This document shows positions 33,673 through 46,300 of a DNA stretch of 64,000 bases, in pieces. Source of the stretch: Colias croceus (Eukaryota > Arthropoda > Insecta > Lepidoptera > Pieridae); assembly GCF_905220415.1 (NCBI RefSeq), contig NC_059541.1, positions 10,614,501 to 10,678,500 on the forward strand, in the 5' to 3' direction. The stretch's first letter is position 1. Every line of letters starts with the position of its first letter. The position numbers and the translations under genes were made by a program. The notes beneath the pieces were generated by a model. That model did no database searches, was not told the DNA's origin, and worked only from the letters and a program-made list of their open reading frames with translations.

Positions 33673-34331
33673 ATGTAAAACTAACGAAAAGCAGCTGGTG
33701 CCATCTATGACATTTTTATGTCGTCTCTACGCATGGTAGAGACAATTGCAACATACTATATAAGTAGAGCGCCTTAGTTACTATATTTTTCTTACTCCAA
33801 CAAATAAAATTGTAGAGACATTCGATCTTGACCATTTCTTGAAGTATTTTGATACTTTTATTGCTGTAGCCATAAAGCAATTACCATAAGGAATACAAAG
33901 TGGCGCCATCTCTGATATTTTAGTTGAAATTAACCCTATGTTACCCGGGTCACCCATGTGTGTAGAAACAGTCTTACCACTATGTACTTTATTTGCACTC
34001 ATTTACGGAAAGTTTATTTGCAAAGATCGTCCCACACTTATAAATCAAAATATTTGCGAGAATGGCAGTAGAGCTCTACTAAACTTTACTTTTTTTTTAC
34101 TTTGAATCGCCACCTTTCGTTAGCTACATACCAACTATATACACAATATTATGGTGGCTCTACATTTGACGTTTCTAAAGAAAATGTAGAGACAACACCT
34201 TACTATATTTGAGGTAAATTATAATACCAATAATAGCAATTTGTTTCAACGCAATCAACCCATGAAATACTTCCAGAATCCAAATGCAAATTCATACCAA
34301 TATTTTTTTAACTTCTTTATATCATCACTAC

Positions 34332-34508
34332 ATTGTATAAAACAAAGTCACTTTCTCTGTCCCTATGTCCCTTTGTATGCTTAAATCTTTAAAACTACGC
34401 AACGGATTTTGATGCGGTTTTTTTAATAGATAGAGTGATTAAAAAGTAGTATTTTATAATTTATTAGGTTTTAGACAAAGCGGGCGAAGCCGCGGGCGGT
34501 AAGCTAGT
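34332..34508 (+). mobile_element. Helitron-like repeat, family C copy
   Basis: TTGTATAAAACAAAGTCACT, GCAACGGATTTTGATGCGGT, GACAAAGCGGGCGAAGCCGC, GGGCGGTAAG and CTAG. Immediately follows the U1 duplication. Confidence 0.82.
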
Positions 34509-35289
34509 AAAAAATAAAATAAACATTTCAGGACAATTTTCACACACGGCACGATCTGTCATCTGATCCCATACTAAGCTTTCGCTTGTGTTATTAATAA
34601 ATACTTACATAGATAATTAACACCAAGTTATGTTCACCCATCTATGTTCATCACACAAATATTGGCCCCGGGTGGGAAACGAGCACGATATAAAATATTA
34701 TCTCTTCTACTCATAATTACTTCGTACAAATAAACTAAAGAGCATAATATTCTAACAAATTATTTATTTTATTTTATTTATAATAGTATCATTAGCTATT
34801 CATATAATTAGCTATTCATGCAGTTTATGATCGTGCCAAACGCAACTTTAACGTCGATTTTTTATTATTTGTTTTTACCTATAGTGACAAAAATAAATCT
34901 TATTTGAAAATTTCAACCGTCTATCATGGTTCTTGAAATATGGCTTGGTTATGATAGGTAGAAATAATAACAGATCTTACATCTAAGGTAGAGTCCATTG
35001 ATGTGCAATCTAGAATCTAGATTGTAAATTAATATTAAGATCATAAATTGCTTAACATTCAGGTTCAAAAGGCGTTCACTTTAACGTAGGATATACGTAA
35101 TTACAAAATATGAAAGGAAAGTACCGAAAAGAACTTATGAAAACTTTGAAGCAACGTAATTATGCAGTGCAATTTCATAATTCTCGAAAACGGCTCTTGC
35201 AATTTTGAAAACAAAATCTATGCGTTGTACGAAATTATGTAATTAAAAGTTTGAAACAGTTTAGCGAATCGCATTGTGTTTATAAACAA

Positions 35290-35920
35290 AGAACTAGAAC
35301 TTAAAATGGCACGACTGAAACTGAAAGCTTCTGAGCGTGTGTGCGTGTGACCGGTTCCGCGATGTATGTAAATGGAGCCGACCGGTATAAGTTGATCTGT
35401 TTCACGTCGGCTGCACTAGGGCGGTGTTGGCGCGGAGCAGGTCGCGGTATTGTGGTGCAACGGTTATCACGAACATACGGCCAGGTGGGCAGAGAATGTC
35501 GCGAGAGCAAAAGTGACCACAGTCGCAAGCCGCGCACCGTTCCTCGCGTACACAGCTGCAACGCACGCTCAACGTACGCACTACGCACGGTTCCCGCCAA
35601 CATTCGAATTTGCGTCCGAAAACTGAATCAGATTTGCAATATAAATGCACTCGCGCGTAAAGCATTGAAAATCTGTAACACTTGCGCTGCCAGTGTCCGG
35701 ATTGCGTCGCGGACGTTGACATCTATAGATTAATATTGATCGGTTTTCGAACGTAATTTCGAGAATGAAAGCTTTTGGCGGGCGTGTGTGACGTGGTTTT
35801 TTTTTAATTTCACAAGTGGCACAGGTGTTCCCTTCTCAGTGACAGGAATGATGGTGGATTCCACTTAAAATTATCAGTGATTATTTTTTGTATGCTGTAA
35901 TTGAAAAATTGTAAATAAGG
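35290..35920. promoter_or_regulatory. GC-richer island, candidate bidirectional promoter and first exon
   Basis: CpG density rises sharply in about 35330-35720 compared with the AT-rich surroundings, and open frames on both strands overlap there, which is a composition effect. Initiator-like TCAGT motifs occur on the minus strand (TTTCAGTCGTG near 35310) and the plus strand (TTCTCAGTGAC near 35835). A plus-strand donor, AATAAG|GTAAGA, ends at 35919. I infer a promoter for the plus-strand gene at 56225, and perhaps for Pld on the minus strand. Confidence 0.4.
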
Positions 35921-36793
35921 TAAGATAATTTAAGTGAATAAGATAATAATAAGGAGTTTTTATAAGCCTTTACTTGTTTGCTTATAGAAGTTAAATTTGT
36001 GTCTTTCGCTTTCTAAATAGTCGGCCATGAGTGTGGCCGCAGTCACGACTGCAATGATTTAATTTTATATCAAGATAATAAAATATTGAAACGAAATAAC
36101 TTCGCTCTTTTCACGACTTCATGGTGGAACAGTTTTCAAATTAAGAATATATTTCGGCATTTGAATCAAAAATACAAAGAAACCACAAAGCTGAGTACCG
36201 ATGTGGTCATTTTTTAAGAGATTTGTAAATAATTTCAATACCATCGCCATTCTTAGACGTAAACGTTGCAGCATGTTTTTTGCTTTCTTAACATTAGTTT
36301 TCCTATTAACCGTATCAAAGCTTTACAAACCAGTTTAAAAGTAAAAGGTAAATAAATAAAAAAAGAAAATATGCCTTTCAACATTTGTATTGCATATTTT
36401 AAATATGCACCAATATGGTAATGGAGAGCAAAGCCAGTATTCAAATGAAAATTGTAATTACTGGATAAATTAGTCATTCGTAATATTACACTTTTCATCA
36501 CACTTACATAGTTGACTCGATAAATATTTAAAACTTAACTTTTAAGAACAATATTAGCATAGTTCTTTTAGTTACAGTTTAAATCAAAATAACAATAAAA
36601 AAAATTAATATTTATTGAGCCCCAAACTAAGTCACAATTGAAAAACAGCCAATCTTTCTAACCAAGAAAACTCCGATGTAGTTAATTCGCATAACATACA
36701 GGAATATTTAAAGGTTTTGAGTTTTTGCATTTTGCTTTTACTACGAGCTATAAGGAAAAGTATAAAACAATCGCTACAAGTATACAATTACGT

Positions 36794-37327
36794 AAATAAT
36801 AAAAAGTGAAAAAACTAAAACCCAACTACGACAATAACCCGCACTGAAAAAGTATAAAACAAGATTTCAGAATACTGAACTGAACAAAGTTGCTAATGTA
36901 GTTGCAAATAAATGGACACAGTAGACTCTAACAAGATGCCTTCGTTGTAAATTGACAATAATGTCATACAATACTATTCTGAAGTATGCAATATTCCACT
37001 ATGTAGAGATAAATTTTCATGTTTGGAAAACCGCAGTCACACGTTGTCAAAGTGCTACGGTAGATAGGTATATGTAACGTGTGACTACGCCTTTCCAAAC
37101 ATGAAAATTTATCTCTACATAGTGGAATATTGCATACTTCAGAATAGTATTGTATGACATTATTGTCAATTTACAACGAAGGCATCTTGTTAGAGTCTAC
37201 TGTGTCCATTTATTTGCAACTACATTAGCAACTTTGTTCAGTTCAGTATTCTGAAATCTTGTTTTATACTTTTTCAGTGCGGGTTATTGTCGTAGTTGGG
37301 TTTTAGTTTTTTCACTTTTTATTATTT
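36794..37327. repeat. Near-perfect long palindrome: 252-bp arms, 30-bp spacer
   Basis: 36794-37045 is the reverse complement of 37076-37327 with no indel. The outer ~230 bp matched everywhere I compared it (for example AACAAGATTTCAGAATACTG and ATTCTGAAGTATGCAATATT); only a few mismatches occur beside the spacer (AAAACCGCAG against AAAGGCGTAG). No open frame. Confidence 0.95.
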
Positions 37328-37805
37328 GTACTATTTTGGTGTTAAAGTGTATTTGGGGCGCATAATATTAACAAAAGTTAAATTGATGAACTAATAAAGA
37401 AGCTATGGACGAAAATATGTGAATTGATATGCAATCAGCTCATGAATACAGGTAAAGTCACGAGCAAATGCTAGTAATATATATATATTGAAAATGTACA
37501 AGTAAAGCGCTTTCAAATGATACCAAACACGGGATATTTATCTTAACTTTATTTTTTTACTCTGTATGTTTTGTCCGCTAGAGGGCGCCACATTAGATTT
37601 TGTGAAACCCCATGTAGCCTATAACCAGCGGACAATTAAGACGCTTCTAATGATATGTCATTTGTCGAATTCTGATAAGTAGTTTAGAAGTTACGAGGGA
37701 ACAGATGAACATACATACATACATACATACATACATACATACATACATACATAGCCTGTCAAAATCATAACCCTCCTTTTGCTTTGCCGTAGTCGGGTAA
37801 AAAAT
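37328..37805 (+). repeat. Interspersed repeat tail with (CATA)n
   Basis: Contains TTTTGTCCGCTAGAGGGCGC, CTAATGATATGTCATTTGTC, a CATA microsatellite (37709-37753) and AACCCTCCTTTTGCTTTGCC then GTAGTCGGGTAAAAAAT. It abuts the right arm of the palindrome and may be its parent element. Resembles a retroelement 3' region; family not assigned. Confidence 0.5.
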
Positions 37806-37908
37806 AACTGTATCGATCAAAATAATATCTAGAATAAAAGACGAAAAAGAATAAAGAATAAATAAAAGACGAAAAAGTTACTATCAATTATTGTTCATTA
37901 GTATTTCA

Positions 37909-38104
37909 TCTATACTAATATTATAAAGAGGAAAGGTTTGTAATTATGTATGTATGAATGTATGGTTTTCACGCATAAATTACTGGACCGATTTCAAAAA
38001 TTCTTTATAACATAGGCAAGGTTTTATCCCGGAAATTCCACGGGAACGGGAACTATGCGGGTTTTTCTTTGAAAACGCGGGCGAGGCCACAGGCGGAAAG
38101 CTAG
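37909..38104 (+). mobile_element. Helitron-like repeat, family A, complete
   Basis: Full-length: TCTATACTAATATTATAAAG at the 5' end to GCGGGCGAGGCCACAGGCGG, AAAG and CTAG at 38101-38104. Confidence 0.85.
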
Positions 38105-38160
38105 TTATATATTTATATCTGCTTTATATATTTATATCTGTCTTGTTTGTCCCATTCATA

Positions 38161-38167
<7 letters not shown>

Positions 38168-38193
<26 letters not shown>

Positions 38194-38255
38194 TGGGGAA
38201 ATCTTGCATAGATACCCACGGCCTCCGGGGAAGAAACTCTCAAATACTTTTTACA
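38168..38255 (-). mobile_element. Poly-A-tailed retroelement 3' fragment (minus)
   Basis: A ~30-nt poly-T tract is followed by AGTGGGGAAATCTTGCATAG and CCCACGGCCTCCGGGGAAG, i.e. the minus-strand 3' end of a retroposed sequence. Confidence 0.5.
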
Positions 38256-38657
38256 TCTAAACTGTAAATGAAAAATGAAATAATTGGAGTAACTACAATT
38301 TTTTAAAATCTTTCAATACTTTTAACATTGTGACGTTGACTGGCTTATTTCATAGATAATATTAATTACATGCATTAATAAATATATGCAATGCACTTGG
38401 TCAACCTGGTTAGTAATAAATATTACTGAAATTCATAGTCAGTTTGAAAGTAGAGTTTTTGCAATATGCAATAAATATATTAATATTTATTAGTTTAATA
38501 AAGATCTATGCTAAAAACATAATGCTTTATCAATTACTAACAAACTAAAAAAATAACAGTATGCTCTACATTTCTCTAAAGTAATTACATAATACAGTTT
38601 GCTTGTTTAATTAACTAATAATTATATAAAAATAAAAACTGATGATTAATACTATTG

Positions 38658-38717
38658 CCGGTCATTGTGAAGAATTAGACTATTAGTTGGTAATGGTAAA
38701 TTCTTAACAATGACCGG
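38658..38717. repeat. 60-nt hairpin, miRNA-precursor size
   Basis: CCGGTCATTGTGAAGAATT pairs with AATTCTTAACAATGACCGG over 19 bp with one mismatch, around a 22-nt loop. The size fits a pre-miRNA, but no known insect seed was recognised; a tiny MITE is equally possible. Confidence 0.45.
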
Positions 38718-40034
38718 TGTTTAAAAATGTAGAGTTTGATTTAAAAATTTACGAAAAACCATCACGTATTTGAACTTCTACCTCACAATAATTAGCAGTA
38801 CTAATAAGGCACTATTTCTTCGACATTAATTAAGATAAATAAATATTTCATTATTAACTTTTTCGTGAGTAGGCTTTCTAAAGCAAAAAAAAGACCAAAA
38901 AATGTTAAAGTATCAAAGTTATAAAATTTATATTTAACTGATGTTTATCTTAAGAGAAGGTTTTCACTTTCTTTTGGAAGACAGTTTATATAACACAAAG
39001 TTTTGTTTTTCGAAATAAAATACAACCGGTCGTAATTTAATCATTTTATGTGAAGTTAGTGGAATAGTTTGATTTAGTGTTCCATAACGTAATTTCATCA
39101 TAGAGACTGTATTTTAATTATGAATGATATAAGTAAATTTTATTCGCATAGAACATTTGAAATGTTAAAATGTCGTAAACACAAACAAAACGCAATACGA
39201 ATAAACATGCAAATAAATGGAGATCATCCTACCTCTATATTAATTAACGTAGTCATCTTTATTATTTAGAATTGCCTGAGTCGTGTTATTTTGATAATAT
39301 TATGTATTTCTTTAAATATTAATCTAAATACAATTAAGGAAAAACATGTACGAGTACGGCGTAACAAGAACAATCATATGTAAATAGTCATATAAATTTT
39401 TTTTTGTAACTAATATCGTATAGTGAATACAATACCATACCATACTTTACTTAGTATTTTTCATTTTTGTTAATATTTCTTTAGACTTAATCTGAAATCG
39501 TATGTAATAAACAAAGCATGCAAACATTGCGTGCTAACCAAATACTACTTAAAAATAATATTAATTAAGAAAATATTCTCCATTTTATGTACTCGGTTAA
39601 AACGAAAAAGCGCATACACATTATGACTGTTACGTGTCGCGTAATTCACAAAGACAAATTGCTGGCAAGTGGAACCAAACATGTCACTGTTTTTGCTCAC
39701 TGAACCGAACGAAACGACAACTTTTCGACAATTTTGTGGCAAGATGTGACTGTTGATAGCACAGAGTGGCTCTATTATATGCAAACTATTTATTTTTGAG
39801 TGTTTTTAAGCACTTGTTTGTACTCTTTACGTAGTTAGTATTTAGTAATATGGGCTTTAACTTCAAAGTTTACGGAATGTTATAGTTTAAGTAATTCCGT
39901 ATGTAAGGTACGTCTTTTATGTTTGGTTACATTATTCTGTTTTTAAGAGAGTTATGTCTGTCTGCAGAATCATATGTCATTAATCGTTTTATGTGCGAAT
40001 GTTAATCTCTCGCTATTCAAGATGGTTAAAATAA

Positions 40035-40088
40035 CATGCCGAGCTTCTTCTTGATCTTGAAGACTGTAGTTCGGCATGTCTTCAAGAT
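40035..40088. repeat. Two overlapping, competing hairpins
   Basis: CATGCCGA (40035-40042) pairs with TCGGCATG (40071-40078), while ATCTTGAAGAC (40054-40064) pairs with GTCTTCAAGAT (40078-40088). The two stems overlap and cannot both form fully. Confidence 0.5.
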
Positions 40089-41426
40089 TTGTAGCTCCCA
40101 TTTGAATTATGGCTACGTGATTGTTTTAATTAAGGTTCCACAATTTGCATTATATGTTCAGTTTCATTAATATTTTCCATACTACTAATCTGTTTTTTTC
40201 GGCATTATTTTTAATATTAATTACGCATTTAAAACATAATTATGTACGATGTTAGAGAAAATGACATCAGCATTTACCTTATATTGGCAAAGTGAAACTG
40301 ATACAAATAATTTTAACCAAACCGACATCCGATAATTTACTCAGACCAAAATAAAGCGTACGTTAAAATAAGGCGACGAAAAGAGAGTGAAAGCGGCGTC
40401 CTTTTAGACTTTCTGTTGCACGATAATAGTCATTATATTCTTTGTTATAGAATTCAACTTTGCATAATTATGGATAAATTACTTTGTATATAAAGTTTAT
40501 CGACCTTGCAGAATAGGATATGGTTCTGTAACCTTTTATTAATTAATAAGCATAATGTTATTTAATTAATGTTAAACCTAAAACGTCACACACTTTACTT
40601 TAAGTTAAAACTTGAGTATAAACACGTGTGTAAAATGGAAATATGCGGGTAATTTTTGGAGCGTAGAAATAGCGCGCGTTGATGTCTTTTGTACGCAACA
40701 CTCTGAATTGAATATTCTTAGCGCACCATTTAAATGGCCTGTGATAATATCTTAAGTGATTTGTATAAACAATGTTACACAGAAAATTGCATTAAATTTA
40801 AACTATATTATCAAAATAATCTAAGCCATTTGAGATTTCTTTATTCAGATAAAATAATTAATGGTAATTTTTGTAAGCTTTGTGATTGAGCTGCTGTATT
40901 GAAGTATTAATTTTGTGGGCGTCTAAAATTCACGTGAAAATTACTCATCATATTCGTTATAAATTGAAACTCTACTAATATATTATACTTTGTAGTACAT
41001 CAAAACATGCAAAACATTTCCTAGCAAACATGCCAATAAATATATAATTCAAAATTTACCTAAAACCGTATTTGACATGTTTTTTGTAAGTTTAACGTAT
41101 TATCATTGTTAAATATTCGCTGATTTTAATTTAGATGTAAATGTAGGTCAAGTTGACTGCATTTGCAACGTTTAGAAAGTTCGATACCTGCTTTATGTGA
41201 AGTTGGTACTTGGTACCAAATGACTCATGCTAATCTAACTAATAATGTCCTATTCTCAAGGTAATTGATTATAGATTAAAAATCTATGCTAATCTATTTT
41301 TTAATAGGGATCAGTGCTGTGACGAGCTAAAGTTTGAACTTGTTCAATTGCCTTCAATACTAGAACAGTGTGCAAAATATGCAGGGGTTGTAATCATCTC
41401 TCTCGTTTCAATTCAGAAATATCTAT

Positions 41427-41560
41427 ATTAATATTATAAAGCTGAAGAGTTTGTGTGTTTGTTTGAACGCGCTAATCTCAGAAACTACTGGTCCGATTTG
41501 AAAAATTATTTCGGTGTTAGAGGAAGGCTATAGGCTCTATATATCATCACCTAGTTATAT
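41427..41560 (+). mobile_element. Helitron-like repeat, family B with internal deletion
   Basis: 5' end TATATTAATATTATAAAGCT, then GAACGCGCTAATCTCAGAAA and CTACTGGTCCGATTTGAAAA; after ATATATCATCACCTAG the hairpin end is missing. Confidence 0.75.
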
Positions 41561-41949
41561 AAGGTAGCAAGTAATATGTATCACATGAGAACCTTAATAA
41601 ATATATTTAATAGAACGGCTTTCAAATGTAATTAATCCATTATCAACCCGTATGTTATAAATTAATTTTTTAATGCGTAAATAAGTGCGTAAAATTCAAT
41701 ACAAGAAGTTTTGAAATATGTTAATGTTTGCCAATATTATATGCTAATATTGAAGTACATATTTACAATTCAAATAATAATTATAAAAAATGCATATTGT
41801 CCATAACGTCATTGAAAACTTTATAATTATTTAATGAGCGATGAAAGTATTTTTAAGGGGATTATGACGAATAAATTCTTAATTACTACTGAAAATTATG
41901 TAAATTGAAAATGTATTCTCCACAATATACAATACTTTTATTGGTTTGA

Positions 41950-42166
41950 ACGCCCTCTTGGTTTAGTGGTTGACGCGTGAGCGCAGATTCAAGGGGTCCT
42001 GGGTTCGATTGGAGACGAAGAAAAAACATGTCTCAGTCTGGCAGAACACAGAAGACTGATCACCTACTTGTCTCTAAAAGAAAATCGATCAACACAACAA
42101 CAACAAGAAACAGATGTATGCATAATGCATCTGGCCCCTGCCCCACTAGGGGACACGGGACTTCAC
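41950..42166 (+). mobile_element. tRNA-derived SINE with target-site duplication
   Basis: An A-box-like TGGTTTAGTGGTTGACGCGT and a B-box-like GGTTCGATT at 42002-42010 mark a tRNA-type promoter. The 3' half has CTGGCCCCTGCCCCACTAGG and GGACACGGGA, frequent in lepidopteran SINEs. ATTGGTTTGA just before (41940-41949) recurs after the element (42173-42182), a target duplication typical of LINE-driven retroposition. Open frames at 41977-42250 are incidental. Confidence 0.8.
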
Positions 42167-42544
42167 TTTATTATTGGTTTGAGAATAAATCATACGCTAA
42201 TATATGATTTAAAATCACCGCATATTACGTACAGGCGAAAGTGTCATTGATAAGCGCTACTTTAGAAAGTCCGCTCTTGAGCGAATTCCTTCGTGCACGA
42301 AATGTGAACGAGTTTTATAAATTACGTATTAATTTGTATATTTTGAAGCATTTTTAATGTGGAATGAAATTTATCCTGTTCATAATTAAAGTAAAAGCGG
42401 CCTATGGGCGTTTGTTATTCAATTAACAAAATAAAAGTATGTTAGGAGTACTTCCGAAACTTATATTTTTCTCCTACATTCTATTTTAACAGGCACAAAC
42501 TATTTTCTTTCTAAAGATTATCTTAATTGGTAATTAAAAATTAA

Positions 42545-43353
42545 AAACCGGCCAAGTGCGAGTCGGGCTCGCGCACAAAGGGTTCCGTAGCAGCAAATAT
42601 ACTAAACTTATTATGTCAATTTATACACCTGGTGAATGGAGCCTAAACTCTCCCGATATTTTGCCTTGTACTTTTATGTATGAATATTAATTTTATATAT
42701 GTATTTATAAATATTCCGTGCTATAGGCGTGCCCAAATCGGCTTGTGATAACTGAATAAAGAAGTATATACACCAGCTTCACAATTAAAATTACCAAATA
42801 TATTATCCAGGTGAGTTTCACCTCTAGTGGTTATACATTACAGTTAAATCAACCTATCTCAAAAACTATAAGAGATACTTTGATCAAACCAAAAATCGTT
42901 GAAAGAGTTAATTAGCATGCATCACCTCTATTTTTTTTAGAATTTTATACCCCGTAGTTATAAAAATAGAGGGGGGGGGGACATACTTTTTACGACTTTG
43001 AGAGCTGATATCTCAAAAACCGTTCACTTTAAGAAAAATGTTTTTTAGAAAACTTTATATCATTTTAAAAGACCTTTCCATTGATACCCCACACGGGTAT
43101 GTACATCGAAAAAAAAAATTTCATCCCTCAGTTACATGTATGGGGGGCCCCACCCCCAATTCTTTTTTTTACTATTTAGTGTCATATTTTTGTAGCGGTT
43201 CATACAACACATATTTCCATCAAATTTCATCACTGTAGTACTTATAGTTTCCGAGTAAATCGGCTGTGACAGACGGACAGACGGACAGACGGACAGACGG
43301 ACATGACGAAACTATAAGGGTTCCGTTTTTGCCATTTTGGCTACGGAACCCTA
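42545..43353 (+). repeat. High-copy-type lepidopteran repeat with (GGACAGAC)n
   Basis: Begins ACCGGCCAAGTGCGAGTCGG and GCTCGCGCAC, ends GGACAGAC repeats (43269-43302), AACTATAAGGGTTCCGTTTT and GGCTACGGAACCCT. GGGTTCCGTAGC near the left is inverted relative to GCTACGGAACCC at the right. I recognise the ends as frequent in lepidopteran genomes; the class is uncertain. A G-rich run lies at 42969-42980. Confidence 0.7.
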
Positions 43354-43359
43354 AAAATC

Positions 43360-46300
43360 ACTATGCTTTACAAGATTCCTAGACGTTAATATTACATCAA
43401 AGGTTTATTACGTGAGCGTGTAAAAGTTAATTTCAATAATTGTACCGTAACAGGTATTTCCTACAATCGAAGGTAATGTACCTTCTGTTGAAAGTACCGG
43501 TCGGGTACTTTAATTTGTACAAAATCCTGTTTTGTAACATTTGGTACAGTTTTCTTCACGACCATAAAAACTATTAGACATTATAATATTTCATTTAGCT
43601 ACTTGAAACCTTTTTTCCTATAATATAAGTTGATTCTTATAACTATTGAAGTTCATTTGTGAAAACAATTAATAATAAAAACATTTCTAACTCGATAAAA
43701 GGGATCAAGCACGTTCTGTGGGATCAAGTGTCTCAAGGAAACGTTCAAACGTTACTAAAAAGCGATAGCATCACCTCATTGTTTACAATAAATTACACTT
43801 TTTCGAAACACTACATAAAAGTGTATTGATATTTTTATATATTTAAAGCTTTGACAGAGATATTGCTCTCGATAAGATTACCGATTGTACACTATTTCTG
43901 CCTCTAGTTTTATGTAAATTACGCAAGAGACAGTAGCGTAACGGATTAAATGAATAGAATAGTGGTCTTATTGAAACAATGTACATTGTAAAATATATAA
44001 CAACTTTCATAAACAAAAAAGTACCTATATTAAACAAAGGTCTTACATTTCCTGTCTTGACTATAAAGCATTATATAAATAAAATATATTTAGGTAAATA
44101 CATGCATACAAATTTCAGATGAATCTGTCCGTATGGTAATCTCTCAGTATGTCAGATCAACTTTAAATCATTATTTAACAGCATGCATGATATTAGCTGA
44201 TTATAATACCACTGCATTACGGATTACATGTATTAAAACTTTACAGTCCCTTAATACAAATATAATAACCAAATTTTGTTTGTAGTGGCCATAGTGGTTA
44301 CATGAAAGCATAGTCTCTACCTAGGCTACCTAAGCTAGGGAATTAGGAGGTTATAGCACGCTCTAATGAACATTTTAAAAAATATTTTATAAACTATCGC
44401 CGTGATCTAGTAAACGTATTGAGTCCACGCTCACACGCAACCATCGAAAGTGGAGTAGCATGTTCGCGAGCTATAAGATAAACTGATGTACAAACATACA
44501 TAACTCTTATTCATATGATGTAAGTGATTTTTAACACGAAAGATGCGCTTAAATTGTGTCAATAAGTTATTTGTTTTTGAGTTGCTGTCTTGGATTTGAA
44601 AGGCTTGTAAGTAACTTCTCACTAAATTAATCTTGAATTATGCATTGCCAGTCACTTTATTTAACTTCTTCTTACTTATTACTTTTTATAAATCGATGAA
44701 AAATTACAATTTTATAGTCTTTCCAATTCTAATTTCAAAGATAACAATTAACAATTATTTCACTCTAGAGTACGTATTGATTAATAATATTATTAATTAC
44801 TTGCATTTTTATAATATGTATAAGTTAATTTTAATAAATAGGTACTATAAAGGTCCTGAATCCTTTTTAATTCTTATTTTAATAAATAAGAACGGCCTAA
44901 TAATGCAAAATATTTAATTACACAAGTCGATTTTTTATTCATAAGTATGCACATATTTAAAAATATTCCATTACATAAATAAGAATATTTAAGAAGGAAG
45001 TTCATAGAATCAAACAAAATGTGTAAATTATACATTGTAAAATATTTTGCCATTAAAATTATGCGTCAATTTGCACTGAATTTTTAAATACCTTAACATT
45101 TTAATTTGAATCTCTTTGAATATTATATGTATCATTACCATTCATGACTTAAATAATACTTATCTACTTATATTAAAAAAAAATCAGAAAACCTGTATTT
45201 GTATAATACAAAATCGTAATAGCAGGACGTTACATATCTAAATTATTAATATCAAGAATACAACTGGAATAAAATGAAGCTTTTATTATATTTTAATTAC
45301 CAACTTATATCTCTTATGTTCATAACAGTATATCACCTGAAAATCCTCTTTTGGGAATCTAGTACGAACTCTATCACCTTAAATTAAATCAGCTTCAATT
45401 GTTATTATTATCGTATTTATATAATAGCTACTATATTTGCTGTCAATTGACACATCTCCACTAATTTCATAATGACAGTCTAACCACGTCTAACTACAAA
45501 CTAATTCACATCTTAATTCACATCATATAAAGAGCTTTCACACACACATATATAGCCCACGCACACAAGTAAACAGTGTTCCAGTTACGATTTGTCGATT
45601 ACTAGTGAATGGCAGGAGGAAGTAATACTATGTCTTATAAGTTGTTTTTCTTATTATTGCAAAATAATTATTGACAGTTTTACTTCGTGTTTTATATCTC
45701 AATCGATTTTTGTTAATTTTGTTAAAATTGTAGGAAACGTTTTTTTATGGAACTTTATTGGAAAAAATATAAATAACTGCTTGGTGTTCGTTATTGCGCA
45801 ATATAAAATTCAATACTTCCTGTGATTGTGGTTTAAGGACTATAAATAAAATAAGGATGAAGAAAAAGGCCTCATAAGATGGCGCGTAACGGAAAAATGT
45901 CACGCGTAACGAAAAAAATTTTTTCCAACCCCGATAAAGAAGTTTCACTTCAAAAAAACGTTCTTAGAAACCTTAGAACTAAAAGAATAATTAATTCAAC
46001 CTCACAAAAAGACGATATCAACACAGGCCTTAATGTAACAATCAAACAGACAATACTATCTAATGTGCTATAATTCTTTGTATGTAAATGCAATATATTC
46101 TAATACAATGCAGGTGGAAGATAGATCATTGTCAGACAATAAACAACTTTATCGACCTTGGAACTGATTGCTCTTAATGGCTTTAAAAGGATATCAGATT
46201 TAGGTTTTAGATTTGATCAGTGTGTTCAGTTGTAAGTGTAATAGAGAGGGTTGCTTGATAAGTATTTCGCAAATTATTTTATTTGTATGATATTTATCAG

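Larger units (their letters stand above)
32000..34200. repeat. Inverted duplication carrying two U1 snRNA genes
   Basis: The left arm (~32000-33010) and right arm (~33150-34200, reverse complement) share the upstream flank, including CTTCAAGAAATGGTCAAGA and CAGCTGCTTTTCGTTAG, the promoter element, the U1 gene and part of the downstream flank (AACATAGACTACGTAAAA). Flanks have diverged by substitutions and indels while the U1 transcripts are almost identical. Confidence 0.88.
38256..41425. other. AT-rich intron-like DNA, no gene seen
   Basis: No exon or recognisable transposon. Two small inverted repeats at 38658-38717 and 40035-40088 are the only structured elements. If the plus-strand gene model holds, this is inside its first intron. 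Confidence 0.5.

Noticed and set aside
32483..33678. Two similar small proteins (79 and 83 codons) as a gene pair
   Set aside because: They are the antisense translations of the two U1 snRNA genes, and their similarity comes from the RNA genes.
34560..34640. Alternative first coding exon of Pld (ATGGGTGAACATAAC with a GTAAGT donor, minus strand)
   Set aside because: It ends in phase 0, which does not fit exon 2; the exon at 30023-30176 fits exactly.
35301..35733. Overlapping open frames of 100-130 codons on both strands as protein genes
   Set aside because: They overlap in opposite frames in a CpG-rich block, show no recognisable domain, and are explained by few stop codons in GC-rich DNA; a promoter or first exon is more likely.
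41950..42015. tRNA gene
   Set aside because: A- and B-box-like motifs exist, but there is no cloverleaf, and the segment is the head of a SINE with target duplications.
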